A program made the position numbers and the translations under genes. Of a stretch of DNA of 64,000 nucleotides, positions 10,232-20,227 are shown in pieces. Numbering within the stretch: position 1 is the stretch's first letter; each line of letters begins with the position of its first letter. The notes under the pieces were generated by a model that worked only from the letters and a program-made list of their open reading frames with translations, did not search any database and was not told the DNA's origin. The DNA comes from an uncultured Flavobacteriaceae bacterium (GTDB lineage: Bacteria > Bacteroidota > Bacteroidia > Flavobacteriales > Flavobacteriaceae): NCBI GenBank assembly GCA_947503005.1, contig CANNCA010000003.1, positions 186,001-250,000 of the forward strand. Direction: 5' to 3'.

Positions 10232-11071
10232 CTATTGAATCATTCCCAAATTAATCACCTCTTGTTCGGTAAGATAGCGCCAATGACCCCTTGGAAGGTC
10301 TTTTTTTGTAAGTGAGCCATAGACGACACGGTCAAGTTTTGTCACTTCGTAATCTAGCTCTTCGAATAAACGTTTTACTATATTATTTCTTGAACTGAAA
10401 ATCTCAATACCCACTTGATTCTTTGGAGCATTATCTACAAAACTAATATCCTGAACACGAACTACATGTTCTTCAACTGTCAAACCCTCTTTGATACGTT
10501 TTAAATCGGCACTCCGTAGTTCTTTGGTCAAGGTAACATGATATATTTTTCTGAGTCCATTTTTGGGTCTTGCAAGTCTTTTAGAAAGTTCTCCATCATT
10601 GGTAAATAATATAAGACCTGTAGTGCTTTTATCTAACTTGTCAACAGCTGTCAATTCAGATTTAGAAGCGGCCGCAACCAGACTAGCTGCAGTACGTCTT
10701 CCTCGTTCATCTCTTCCTACAGTGACAAAATCTTTAGGTTTGTTCAGTAAAACATATTCTTTTTTTATTGGGTTCAAGCGTCGACCATCAAATCGAACGT
10801 CATCTGTTAGCTTCACCTTGTAGCCCATCTCAGAAATATGTTTACCATTGACGGTAACATTTCCGGCTGCAATATAAATATCAGCTTCCCTACGTGAGCA
10901 AACACCCGAGTTTGCCAAATACCTATTCAAGCGAATGACATTAGGGTCAGATGGTTTTTTATTTTCCGTCTTTTTTATTGAAGATTTTCCCTTTCCAATA
11001 TTTCTATTCCGAAAAGCTGCCCCTTTTTTTTCAGGTTTCTTTCTATCGTTATTGGAATTTGACCTTGCCAT
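10232..11071 (-). CDS. rRNA pseudouridine synthase, RluB/RsuA-like (S4 + catalytic domain)
   Basis: S4-like NRYLANSGVCSRREADIYIAAGNVTVNG; KLDKSTTGLILFTNDGELSKRLARP; RNNIVKRLFEELDYEVTKLDRVVYGSLTKKDLPRGHWRYLT. Start placed at ATG 11071 (MARSNSNNDRKK) rather than TTG 11107. Confidence 0.88.
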   Translation of the reverse strand: MARSNSNNDRKKPEKKGAAFRNRNIGKGKSSIKKTENKKPSDPNVIRLNRYLANSGVCSRREADIYIAAGNVTVNGKHISEMGYKVKLTDDVRFDGRRLNPIKKEYVLLNKPKDFVTVGRDERGRRTAASLVAAASKSELTAVDKLDKSTTGLILFTNDGELSKRLARPKNGLRKIYHVTLTKELRSADLKRIKEGLTVEEHVVRVQDISFVDNAPKNQVGIEIFSSRNNIVKRLFEELDYEVTKLDRVVYGSLTKKDLPRGHWRYLTEQEVINLGMIQ

Positions 11072-11096
11072 TTTTTCTATTTTTTGCAAAGGTAGG

Positions 11097-12047
11097 TTAA
11101 TCCTCAAACTCCACTGTAGATTGCCGTTCTCTATTTACCGTTAATTTTGTTACGTCAGGTCTCGAATAATGTCCTACAGGATCAAAGTTCTGCCGTTCTT
11201 CATAAACGCGGTTAAAGTCAAGTTCATGATAAAACAGGCCCTCCTTATGGAGTATAGGTTCAATAATCCATTCGCCGTCTGGACCGGCAATACAAGAACC
11301 CCCATTGGCCAAAACATCTGGAGCTTTATCCAAAATAGCATCTAAATGAGGTATTCCTTTTGGAAAGTCCGTTTTTTTCATGAGAGCAGAAACCGAAATC
11401 ACGTAACTTCTAGATTCACGTGCGATGAATCGGGTAATGTCTTTAGTATTATGCTCACTGCCAGGCCACACTGCAATATGCAAATTCTCTCCTTGACCGT
11501 AAAGTGCAGTTCGCGGCAAAGGCATCCAATTTTCCCAGCAATTAAGTCCGCCAACGGTAAATTGTTTTAATGGGTGTACTTGCAATCCGTTACCATCGCC
11601 TGGGGCCCAGGTCAAACGTTCATCATAGGTGGGTTGCAATTTTCTATGAACCGATTTTATTTTTCCCTCCTGATTGATATATACCAAAGATGCATACAGA
11701 CTGTGCCCTCCACGATTTTTGGCACGTTCTATAATACCTAAATAGACAGCAATTTCATTTTCTCTGGCGACCTTGCAAATTCCATCTAATTCTCCAGCTT
11801 CGATTTGAACGGAGTTTCTGGCATAGTGCGAATGAAGCTCTTTGTTCACTTTTAAATCCCACTTCGCACCATCGGTCAAAGCCAACCAAAATGGATATCC
11901 TGGCAATAGAGCTTCTCCAAAAACGACGAGTTCTGCTTTTGCATTCGCAGCTTCTGCAATTGTAGCTTCGATTTTTGCCAAGGTTGCGGCTTTATTGAGC
12001 CAAACAGGAGCGATTTGCCCCAATGCTACTTTTAAGAGATGATCCAT
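11097..12047 (-). CDS. Nitrilase family carbon-nitrogen hydrolase
   Basis: Glu-Lys-Cys triad contexts: VVFGEALLPGYPFW, HRKLQPTYDERLTWAPGDG, GGLNCWENWMPLPR. Confidence 0.9.
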   Translation of the reverse strand: MDHLLKVALGQIAPVWLNKAATLAKIEATIAEAANAKAELVVFGEALLPGYPFWLALTDGAKWDLKVNKELHSHYARNSVQIEAGELDGICKVARENEIAVYLGIIERAKNRGGHSLYASLVYINQEGKIKSVHRKLQPTYDERLTWAPGDGNGLQVHPLKQFTVGGLNCWENWMPLPRTALYGQGENLHIAVWPGSEHNTKDITRFIARESRSYVISVSALMKKTDFPKGIPHLDAILDKAPDVLANGGSCIAGPDGEWIIEPILHKEGLFYHELDFNRVYEERQNFDPVGHYSRPDVTKLTVNRERQSTVEFED

Positions 12048-12057
12048 AAAGTGAAGG

Positions 12058-12963
12058 TTATAAAATTCGGTTGAGCACCAGCTCTACGTCAATAAGCAAG
12101 ATACTGAAAACACCGACAATGATGATAAATTTCAAAATATTATGCAACCAGACATAATGCTTCTTTTTGTTGGATTTTGCAAGCAATATCAAGAAGAGAA
12201 CCAACAATAAAACACATCCCATAAAGTAGTAATTCATTTGTCCGATGTCGAATTTCGCAATCAATAATAGGGATGGTATAAGCGTCAATAAAATCAAGAT
12301 TGAGATAAGAACTTTAGAAACTCCCGCCCCATAACGAATGGGAATGGTACGATAATTCTGAGCCAGATCACCTGTTATGTTCTCCAAATCTTTAATCATT
12401 TCACGAGCTAGAATTAATAGAAACAAAAACATGGCGTGAACGAAAATTACGGTCTCAAAATTCTTGTAGTAGACAAAGACCGCAAAAAATGGAGCAATTG
12501 CCAAAGTTGCAGAAACAAAGTTACCTACAAATGGCATTTTCTTTAACTTGTGTGAATAGAACCAAATACCGAAAATATAGGCCGAGAAAAAGAAAACTGC
12601 CCTAAAAGAAACATAACTAGCTGCAATTACCGCCAAGAAATTCAAAATAAAATAGGTGGTGAGCTTAAAACGCTGACTCACCAAACGATCTAACATGCTT
12701 TTCTTGGGCTTATTAATCAAGTCTTTCTCCGCGTCGTAAAAATTATTGATGATATAACCGCTAGCAATTACAAGTGCGGAGGCGATAACAATAAAAAACA
12801 GATTGAGGTCGAACACCACTTTTCGCAAAGGCAAATCTGGAGACAAAATATAAATGGAAGCTAAATATTGAGCAAGCGCAATCATTAAGATATTATAGCC
12901 CCGAACCACTGAAAACAGACTCAATAACTTTAAAAGTAAGAGTTTGTTTTTTCTACTAAGCAT
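12058..12963 (-). CDS. UbiA-family prenyltransferase (geranylgeranylglycerol-phosphate geranylgeranyltransferase-like)
   Basis: Polytopic; NNFYDAEKDLINKPKK (first Asp-rich motif), REMIKDLENITGD (second); adjacent to mevalonate pathway genes. Confidence 0.85.
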   Translation of the reverse strand: MLSRKNKLLLLKLLSLFSVVRGYNILMIALAQYLASIYILSPDLPLRKVVFDLNLFFIVIASALVIASGYIINNFYDAEKDLINKPKKSMLDRLVSQRFKLTTYFILNFLAVIAASYVSFRAVFFFSAYIFGIWFYSHKLKKMPFVGNFVSATLAIAPFFAVFVYYKNFETVIFVHAMFLFLLILAREMIKDLENITGDLAQNYRTIPIRYGAGVSKVLISILILLTLIPSLLLIAKFDIGQMNYYFMGCVLLLVLFLILLAKSNKKKHYVWLHNILKFIIIVGVFSILLIDVELVLNRIL

Positions 12964-12978
12964 TATGATTGTGTTGTA

Positions 12979-13917
12979 CTAGAAGTTGTACACCACTTCT
13001 AATTGGTAATCTTTCAATGCAGATTTTGCCTTGTCAATATCCTGTGTGAACCCTAAAATATAGCCACCACCACCTGAGCCACAAAGTTTTAGGTAATAGT
13101 CATTTGTGTCTATACCATGTTTCCATAGTTCATGGAATTTTGCTGGAATCATCGGTTTGAAATTGTCCAAAACTACGTGAGAAAGTTGTTTCAGATTTCC
13201 AAAAAGTGATTTCACATTTCCGTTCACAAAATCTTCTACGCAGGCATCAGTATGTTTGATGAATTGATTTTTTAACATGGAACGAAATCCTTCTTGTTTC
13301 ATTTTTTCCATGAAAATTTGAACCATTGGAGCTGTTTCACCTGTTGTACCACTATCCAGTAAAAAAACCGCACCTTTACCCTCTGTATTTTGTGAAGGTA
13401 TACTTGCAGACTCGATATTATCCTGTGAGTTGATCAATATGGGCAAACTTAAATAACTATTCAAGGGATCTAAACCCGAAGATTTTCCGTGGAAAAAAGA
13501 CTCCATCTTGCCGAAAATTGTCTTTAGCTTCAATAGTTTTTCACGTGTTAGATTTTCTAGAATGGTAATTTTGTCCAATGCATATTTGTCGTAAATAGCC
13601 GCAACCAAAGCACCACTACTCCCGACACCATACCCTTGCGGAATGGAACTATCGAAATACATGCCCGAATCCACATCGCTTTTCAGTGTCTCAAAGTCAA
13701 AGGTCACTAAATCAGGGGAGTTCTTTTGAACCATTTCTAAATAACCTACAAATTCTCGTAATGCGCGATTTGATTTAATCGCTTTCTCTGAATTAGAATC
13801 TTCAGTTTTCAGCGCACCTTTGAAAAAATTATAGGGAATGGATAGTCCTTTGGAGTCTTTGATAATTCCGTACTCTCCAAAGAGCAATATTTTCGAATAA
13901 AACAAGGGTCCTTTCAT
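12979..13917 (-). CDS. GHMP kinase, mevalonate kinase-like
   Basis: KILLFGEYGIIKDSKGLSIP, PQGYGVGSSGALVAAI, LCGSGGGGYILGF; next to diphosphomevalonate decarboxylase. Confidence 0.87.
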   Translation of the reverse strand: MKGPLFYSKILLFGEYGIIKDSKGLSIPYNFFKGALKTEDSNSEKAIKSNRALREFVGYLEMVQKNSPDLVTFDFETLKSDVDSGMYFDSSIPQGYGVGSSGALVAAIYDKYALDKITILENLTREKLLKLKTIFGKMESFFHGKSSGLDPLNSYLSLPILINSQDNIESASIPSQNTEGKGAVFLLDSGTTGETAPMVQIFMEKMKQEGFRSMLKNQFIKHTDACVEDFVNGNVKSLFGNLKQLSHVVLDNFKPMIPAKFHELWKHGIDTNDYYLKLCGSGGGGYILGFTQDIDKAKSALKDYQLEVVYNF

Positions 13918-13976
13918 AATTTAAATGACTCGGGATATTATAGCAAACGATGGTTAGTCGTTAATCTGATAATAAG

Positions 13977-15059
13977 TTACAGTTTATTTGCACCATATCC
14001 AATTCGGTCACAAAGATACTGTCCGTTCTCGCAATATACAACTAGCTCATCCTTAATAAATTGATAAACTTCGGTCTTCTCTTTTTCGGGATATAATACA
14101 TGCACGTTAGCCCCTGCATCAAGCGTAAAACAAACATTGGAACCTGAGGCTTCTCGAAAAGCCCATATTTTATTGATAATTTCAAGGGTGTTTGGTTTCA
14201 TCAAAAGAAAATACGGATCGCTCATCATCATCATGGCATGCAAGGTCAAGGCTTCGCTTTCCACTATTTTTATGAATTCATATAGATTTCCAGCTTTAAA
14301 AACCGACTTCAATTTCGTCAGATTTTCGTGCGCTTGGGCGAATCGATTCTCGGCAAAAGGATGATTGTGCATCAAATCATGCCCAACAGTACTGCTTACT
14401 TGCTTTTGGCCCTTATCAACCAATAGTATCGTATCGTGATAGTTTTTGAACACTTCATGTACTTGATACGGATATTTGATTCCGTATAAGTCAGAGCTGC
14501 CATCTGTTTCTTTGTGGTTTCCCCATTGCACTAAATCACCCTCAATACTTCTGCAAGCGCTTCCTGAGCCCAACCGGGCCAAAAAAGAAGCTTTTTTATT
14601 GAAAAAATCCTGGGTCGTTTCCGGCCTAAGTTTTTTTTCAATATCCATCAAACAAAGCGCCAAAGCTGACATGCCGCTTGCGGAAGAAGCAATTCCACTA
14701 CTGTGCGGAAATGAATTTGAAGTTTCAATTGTAAAATGAAACTCTTTTATAAAAGGCACGTACTTCTCAACACGCTTGAAAAACGTATTGATTTTTGGTT
14801 TGAAATCCTCCTTTTCTTTACCCTCAAAAAACAATTCAAAGGAAAAACCCTCATCAAAATGGTCTCTTTTTTTAAAGGAAACTGATGTTGTGGTTGCACA
14901 AGCATCCAACGTAAAACTAATGGACGGGTTGGCTGGAATCTGATTTTCTTTCTTGCCCCAGTACTTGACCAGAGCAATGTTACTAGGAGATCGCCAAGTG
15001 GTTTTTCCTTCATCAATTAATACTGAATAGCGTTCAGGAATGAAATCATGCTCAATCAT
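13977..15059 (-). CDS. mvaD: Diphosphomevalonate decarboxylase
   Basis: SNIALVKYWGKKENQIPANPSISFTLD, SFPHSSGIASSASGMSALALCL, GSGSACRSIEGDLVQWG, CFTLDAGANVHVL. Confidence 0.93.
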   Translation of the reverse strand: MIEHDFIPERYSVLIDEGKTTWRSPSNIALVKYWGKKENQIPANPSISFTLDACATTTSVSFKKRDHFDEGFSFELFFEGKEKEDFKPKINTFFKRVEKYVPFIKEFHFTIETSNSFPHSSGIASSASGMSALALCLMDIEKKLRPETTQDFFNKKASFLARLGSGSACRSIEGDLVQWGNHKETDGSSDLYGIKYPYQVHEVFKNYHDTILLVDKGQKQVSSTVGHDLMHNHPFAENRFAQAHENLTKLKSVFKAGNLYEFIKIVESEALTLHAMMMMSDPYFLLMKPNTLEIINKIWAFREASGSNVCFTLDAGANVHVLYPEKEKTEVYQFIKDELVVYCENGQYLCDRIGYGANKL

Positions 15060-15127
15060 CGGGCAAAGATAAGTTTTTGTTTTGTGTCGAATTCTTAGCT
15101 AGGATTCATCGTGAGTCGGAATTTCAA

Positions 15128-15673
15128 CTACTGCTCTGAACTCATCGCCAACAACTTGACCATTGTGTTATAATTTCTCGAAGTCGCTGCAACCTTTAAT
15201 TTTCGCTCAATCAAATTGTTACTAAGTTTCGCCTTCCCAGCACCGATCGTGTAGTTTAAATAAACGCAATCATCAGCGACTACAAATAGTTCTCCTATAA
15301 ATTCTTCCTTGCGGAATGCTGCTATCATTTCTGGCTTAGGGGTTTCTTTTAGGAGCGCAAAATAAATCCGTTTATTTTCGATATCAGCAGTTTCAGAAAA
15401 TGGGTTATTGTCAAAAATGGATTTTAATTCGTCGTGCGTCTTAACCAAAACGGGAACATCGAAACCAAAAGTGTCGGCAATACCATTTTTAATCCTTTCG
15501 GCTATTTTATCGTTGTTACTTTCTTTACTTTTCAACACGACATTACCGCTCTGTATATAGGTTTCCACCTCATAGAAATTCATTTTTTCGAGCATTTCTC
15601 GTAATTCGATCATTTTTATTTTCCGATGGCCACTTACGTTAATACCTCTTAGCAACGCGATATATGTTTTCAT
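15128..15673 (-). CDS. DUF1697 domain-containing protein
   Basis: YIALLRGINVSGHRKIKMIELREMLEKMNFYEVETYIQSGNVVL is characteristic of the family. Confidence 0.9.
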   Translation of the reverse strand: MKTYIALLRGINVSGHRKIKMIELREMLEKMNFYEVETYIQSGNVVLKSKESNNDKIAERIKNGIADTFGFDVPVLVKTHDELKSIFDNNPFSETADIENKRIYFALLKETPKPEMIAAFRKEEFIGELFVVADDCVYLNYTIGAGKAKLSNNLIERKLKVAATSRNYNTMVKLLAMSSEQ

Positions 15674-16950
15674 GGACTGTTATTTATAATTCCATGAGCA
15701 GCGATGTAACCCCCCGTCCATGCGTTTTGAAAATTGAAACCACCGGTAATGGCATCCACGTTGATCACTTCTCCGGCAAAAAACAAATTAGGCAGCAATT
15801 TACTCTCAAATGTTTTGAAGTTAATTTCCTTTAGATTGACCCCACCTGCAGTCACGAATTCTTCTTTGAATGTGCTTTTGCCATCTACCTTAAACTCGCA
15901 TTTGGTTAATTGCAATGCCAATTTTCGTAAAAGTTCCTTTGAAACATCCGCCCATGTCAAATCAGGTTCGATTCCCGAGGCGCTGACCAGATTCGTCCAT
16001 AGTCTTCGTGGCAGATCGACCGCCTTGGTTCGAAGCACTGTTTTTTTTGATTCAACTTCCTTTATTTCCATCAGAAAATCAATTACGGACTCTTCATGAT
16101 AATCAGGCAACCAATTGATTCGAATCGAAAATTTATAGTTTTTCTCATTAAGAACCTGTGCTCCCCAAGCGGATAGTCTCAAGATTGCAGGACCGCTCAT
16201 GCCCCAATGCGTTATTAAAACAGGGCCTTCTTCGGTGAGTATGGCATCACCCTTTCTGGCACTAGCCAATTGAACGGTTATTTTGGGGTTTAAATTTGAT
16301 TTTAGTACCGATACCCTAGCATGCGTGCTAACCCCTTGAATGCCCTTAATTCGGTTGTCTTTAATGTTAAAGGTAAAAAGAGACGGTATTGGGGCATCAA
16401 TGGTATGACCGAGGTTTTGTAACAAGGCCCAGATTTTTGGATTGCTTCCCGTTGCCACCAATACCTTCTTTGTTTGATATGTTTTTTTTATAGAAGTAAC
16501 CTCCCAAATAGATTGATTTCCCACTTTAATAGTCCGAATATCGGTTACGCTGCTGTGCTTGAGCAAGGTAATCCCCAAACGGTCCGCTTCACTCAAAAAA
16601 CAATCGATTATGGTTTGGGAAGAATTGGAAATAGGAAACATTCTACCATCATCTTCTATTTTCAGGGCAACATCTCGTTCCTCAAAAAATTGCACCGTAT
16701 CGCCACTACAATGGGTATGAAATGGCCCCAGCAATTCTTTCTTACCTCTTGGATAGTTTTTGACCAGTTCACCTGGATCAAACTCCGCATGTGTCACATT
16801 GCAGCGTCCACCTCCAGACACTTTTACCTTTGTGAGTACTTCCTTTCCCCGTTCAAGTATTGCAATATTCAGATTTCGATTTCCCTCGGCGATATGTATC
16901 GCAGCATAGAAACCGGCTGCACCTCCACCAATTATGAGTACATCGAACAT
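15670..16950 (-). CDS. HI0933/BaiN-type NAD(P)/FAD-dependent oxidoreductase
   Basis: DVLIIGGGAAGFYAAIHIAE, KVKVSGGGRCNVTHAE, LFFAGEVINVDAITGGFNFQNAWTGGYIA. Confidence 0.92.
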   Translation of the reverse strand: MFDVLIIGGGAAGFYAAIHIAEGNRNLNIAILERGKEVLTKVKVSGGGRCNVTHAEFDPGELVKNYPRGKKELLGPFHTHCSGDTVQFFEERDVALKIEDDGRMFPISNSSQTIIDCFLSEADRLGITLLKHSSVTDIRTIKVGNQSIWEVTSIKKTYQTKKVLVATGSNPKIWALLQNLGHTIDAPIPSLFTFNIKDNRIKGIQGVSTHARVSVLKSNLNPKITVQLASARKGDAILTEEGPVLITHWGMSGPAILRLSAWGAQVLNEKNYKFSIRINWLPDYHEESVIDFLMEIKEVESKKTVLRTKAVDLPRRLWTNLVSASGIEPDLTWADVSKELLRKLALQLTKCEFKVDGKSTFKEEFVTAGGVNLKEINFKTFESKLLPNLFFAGEVINVDAITGGFNFQNAWTGGYIAAHGIINNSP

Positions 16951-17699
16951 TAACGGACTCTTTCAGGATAATTGGTGATAATACCGTCAACACCCAGTCG
17001 TTTCATAGCAATGATATCTTGGGGGTCGTTCACGGTCCAAGGGTAGATTTTGAATCCCGCTTCTTGGATGGCAAGGTTGTTCTGGGCGGTCAACCTCTTA
17101 AAATTAGGATTGATAGCCTCTGCATTCAATTCTTTTGCAATGGGAATGGCGTCAAGCGGATCAGCTTCCGTGAGAATCGCAATAGGAATATTTGGGTTCA
17201 TCTTTCTCATTTCTCGAAGTTCATCCCATTTAAAGCTTGAAATAAGAAAATTATCAAGGGTCCACCCTCGCTCTTTGATATAATAATCCGTTATGAAATT
17301 CACCCGGTTTACTGTTCCTGCACCTTTGAGCTCAATATTTAAACGCACTTTGTTATCCACCAATTTTAGAACATCTTGTAAACGGGGAATCTTATGACCC
17401 CCGTCAAGTATGACTTGGCGTAAATCGTAAAATCTCCAATCTTCGATTTTTCCGCCCGCATTCGCCAAGCGATCTAGGGTTTCATCATGAAAGACCATAG
17501 TTTCTCCACTTGCAATATTGAATACATCTATCTCAATCATATCAACCCCAAGATCCAGTGCTTTTTGAATGGAAGCCAATGTATTTTCCGTCTCGTGGCC
17601 CATAGCTCCTCTATGACCGATTACCAATGGTTTTTTTTCTTCCATACAACTTGTAAGTATTAGTAATGAAACTAGTATCCCGAAAATTCTCATGAGCAA
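16950..17699 (-). CDS. Glycerophosphodiester phosphodiesterase, lipoprotein
   Basis: Lipobox LLILTSC; VIGHRGAMGHETENTLASIQKALDLGVDMIEIDVF...HDETLDRLANAGGKI. Confidence 0.92.
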   Translation of the reverse strand: MLMRIFGILVSLLILTSCMEEKKPLVIGHRGAMGHETENTLASIQKALDLGVDMIEIDVFNIASGETMVFHDETLDRLANAGGKIEDWRFYDLRQVILDGGHKIPRLQDVLKLVDNKVRLNIELKGAGTVNRVNFITDYYIKERGWTLDNFLISSFKWDELREMRKMNPNIPIAILTEADPLDAIPIAKELNAEAINPNFKRLTAQNNLAIQEAGFKIYPWTVNDPQDIIAMKRLGVDGIITNYPERVR

Positions 17700-17895
17700 C
17701 TATTTGATTTATTGGAGGGTTAAAGATACGATTGGCATCGGCAAATCAAAAAAATCAAACGTCTTTTAATACTTGCTCATTTGAAGTAATAAAATCGTAA
17801 GACACATCTAATCAAATAGATATGAATTTAAAAAACAAGATTTTTACCATTTTTTAATTACATTTATATCACTATCAACCAATAAAATCAAAATT

Positions 17896-18312
17896 ATGTT
17901 GACCAAAACAAATTTAATTTCGACGATTGTTGCGGCAATATGGTCCATGATGGGAGGATTTCTATTATGGGGCGTTTTAGCTGAAAATTTCATGTCCGAC
18001 CACATTGGTACGGCTACTGGAGTACTTAAAGAGAATCCTGATTTTGGCATTTTAGCTGTTGGCTGTCTCATTCAAGGTTTGGCATTTTCAACCATTTTTC
18101 GGAGTTGGGGTGCGGAAAAGTACAATACAATGGATGGGCTCAAATATGGCTTCTGGGTCGGTATTCTTGCAGGCCTAGGTAACAATATCATTGACTATGC
18201 TACCAGTAATATGCTTGATATGACCGGTGCATTGATCAATGGTTTGATCTATATCGTGTTCTTTTGTGTAATGGGTTTTTTAGTAGGATTGATTTACAAC
18301 AAAGTAAAATAA
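17896..18312 (+). CDS. Small hypothetical membrane protein
   Basis: 138 aa, four hydrophobic segments, followed by a terminator. Confidence 0.7.
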   Translation: MLTKTNLISTIVAAIWSMMGGFLLWGVLAENFMSDHIGTATGVLKENPDFGILAVGCLIQGLAFSTIFRSWGAEKYNTMDGLKYGFWVGILAGLGNNIIDYATSNMLDMTGALINGLIYIVFFCVMGFLVGLIYNKVK

Positions 18313-18328
18313 TATTTTACCTCACTCG

Positions 18329-18360
18329 AAAGGCTTCCTGATTATGGAAGCCTTTTTATT
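18329..18360. terminator. Rho-independent, probably bidirectional terminator
   Basis: AAAGGCTTCC-TGATTAT-GGAAGCCTTT followed by TT on the + strand; lies between convergent genes and abuts the GH13 stop. Confidence 0.8.
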
Positions 18361-20227
18361 TTACTTTGAAAATGAAGGACTGCAATGGTTCAAGCGAAAC
18401 CGAGATTTTACCTATACCATTTTCAACTACAAGTTTTTTCTTACTGCCATACAAGGCATCTTCAACACTGTGAATACCTTCATTCAACTCCCACTCTTTA
18501 ATAATTTCTTCGGGAATCTTCAATTCAAAAACCCTGGAATCATTGGCTTCAAAGTTAGAAACAATAACTAATTTTTCAGAGGTGCTCCATCTCACATAGG
18601 AAAGAACTCTATGGTCGTAGCCCTGGGTTCTCTCCTTGTTAAAATAGTGGATGTCTTGATAATTGCCCATTAGAGCCTCGCTTGATATCGTGAAGTTCAA
18701 AAGACGTTTGTAAAAATCACGTAGCTTTTTCTTGTTTTCCGATAATTGACCACCATCATATTTTTTAGCATTGACCCACCGTTGGTGATGTGGCACTCCG
18801 ATATAATCAAAAATGGAGGTCCGGCTCGGTTGCCCAAAACCTGCATTTTCAGCTCCCGGTTCGCCAACTTCCTGTCCGAAATAAATCATAGTGGGTGAAG
18901 TGGTCGAAGTGGCTGAAACCACCATTGCCGGCATACCTTTTAACGCATTACCCGCAAATTCAGGGCTTGCAATTCGTTGTTCATCATGATTCTCTAAGAA
19001 ATGTAGCATATGATGTTCGACATCCTGAAGTCCTTCTAGAACTTTGGGTATATGGTCAGTCCACCCATGCCCTTGCATTATGTGCTTTAAACTATCATAT
19101 AATTCTACTTTGTCGTAGAGATAGTCCATCTTTCCTTTATTGATGTAATCACGATATAAACTGGGTTGATAAACTTCGGCCAAAAGCAAAGCGTTTTCAT
19201 TCTCCATTTTGATATGAGAGTTCATATAACTCCAAAACGCTACGGGTACCATTTCGGCCATGTCATACCGAAAACCATCAACACCCAATGCCAACCAGTA
19301 AAGTGCGATATCCTTGAATTTCACCCAAGAATCAGGAACGTCTTTCCCTTGCCAAAAGTCATAGTGTTTCTTATAATTTTCTTTATTGAACTTCTCAGGT
19401 AATTTTTCAAAATCATAGGTTCCGTCTGGTCGCACTCCATAATTTACTTTGATGGTTTCATACCAATCGTTCATGTTAGGTTGGGCATCTCGGGAGCCAT
19501 TTCCTGTCCATTTAGCGGGAATTTCTGTAAATTTTCCGTCCGCCAATTCATGGTCTTTTCCTCCTAAGGGCAGGTATCCATTTTCCCAATTGGGCACCTT
19601 GAATTCTGAATTGGGTATATAATAAAAATTGTTATTTCGAGCATATTCCTTTGTCTGATCATCTGAAAAACCAAAGGGTTCTGATCCTTCCGGGGTAGAT
19701 TTGCCCTCATAATTTCGGGCTACATGATTTGGCACAATATCTATCAAGACTTTTAGCCCTGCATCATGTGTACGAGCAATCAATTCCTTGAATTCCTCAA
19801 GTCGATTTTCAACATTGTCCGCCAAATCAGGATTTACATTATAATAGTCTTTAACCGCATAAGGCGAGCCAGCCCTACCTTTAACGATATCGGGATCGTC
19901 TTTTGAGATTCCATAGGCCGTATAATCGGTTATCAAGGCATGATGTGGCACTCCTGTGTACCAGATATGAGTAACTCCCAAATCTTTGATTTCTTGAAGT
20001 GCTTTTTCAGAAAAGTCAGAGAATTTACCTGTGCCGTTTTCTGCAAGCGTTCCCCAAGGTTTGTTTGTAGTGTTGGTATTTCCAAAAAGTCTTGGAAATA
20101 CTTGGTAAATAACTTTTTTTTTATGCGCCTCGTTATGAGCTACTTTCATAGGTTTTGTGTCTTCTTTTTTTGGTTGACAGCTGAAAATGGTCATCACAAA
20201 AATCAGTGTGGCTATACGTACAATCAT
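18356..20227 (-). CDS. GH13 alpha-amylase family lipoprotein
   Basis: Lipobox MTIFSC; VIYQVFPRLFGN, VLIDIVPNHVARN, GVDGFRYDMAEMVP, ALLLAEVYQ, HFLENHDEQRIAS. Confidence 0.92.
   Translation of the reverse strand: MIVRIATLIFVMTIFSCQPKKEDTKPMKVAHNEAHKKKVIYQVFPRLFGNTNTTNKPWGTLAENGTGKFSDFSEKALQEIKDLGVTHIWYTGVPHHALITDYTAYGISKDDPDIVKGRAGSPYAVKDYYNVNPDLADNVENRLEEFKELIARTHDAGLKVLIDIVPNHVARNYEGKSTPEGSEPFGFSDDQTKEYARNNNFYYIPNSEFKVPNWENGYLPLGGKDHELADGKFTEIPAKWTGNGSRDAQPNMNDWYETIKVNYGVRPDGTYDFEKLPEKFNKENYKKHYDFWQGKDVPDSWVKFKDIALYWLALGVDGFRYDMAEMVPVAFWSYMNSHIKMENENALLLAEVYQPSLYRDYINKGKMDYLYDKVELYDSLKHIMQGHGWTDHIPKVLEGLQDVEHHMLHFLENHDEQRIASPEFAGNALKGMPAMVVSATSTTSPTMIYFGQEVGEPGAENAGFGQPSRTSIFDYIGVPHHQRWVNAKKYDGGQLSENKKKLRDFYKRLLNFTISSEALMGNYQDIHYFNKERTQGYDHRVLSYVRWSTSEKLVIVSNFEANDSRVFELKIPEEIIKEWELNEGIHSVEDALYGSKKKLVVENGIGKISVSLEPLQSFIFKVK

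Noticed and set aside
12058-17699. Mevalonate/prenyltransferase/flavoprotein/GDPD block as a novel system
   Set aside because: Looks like ordinary flavobacterial housekeeping gene content; nothing anomalous seen.
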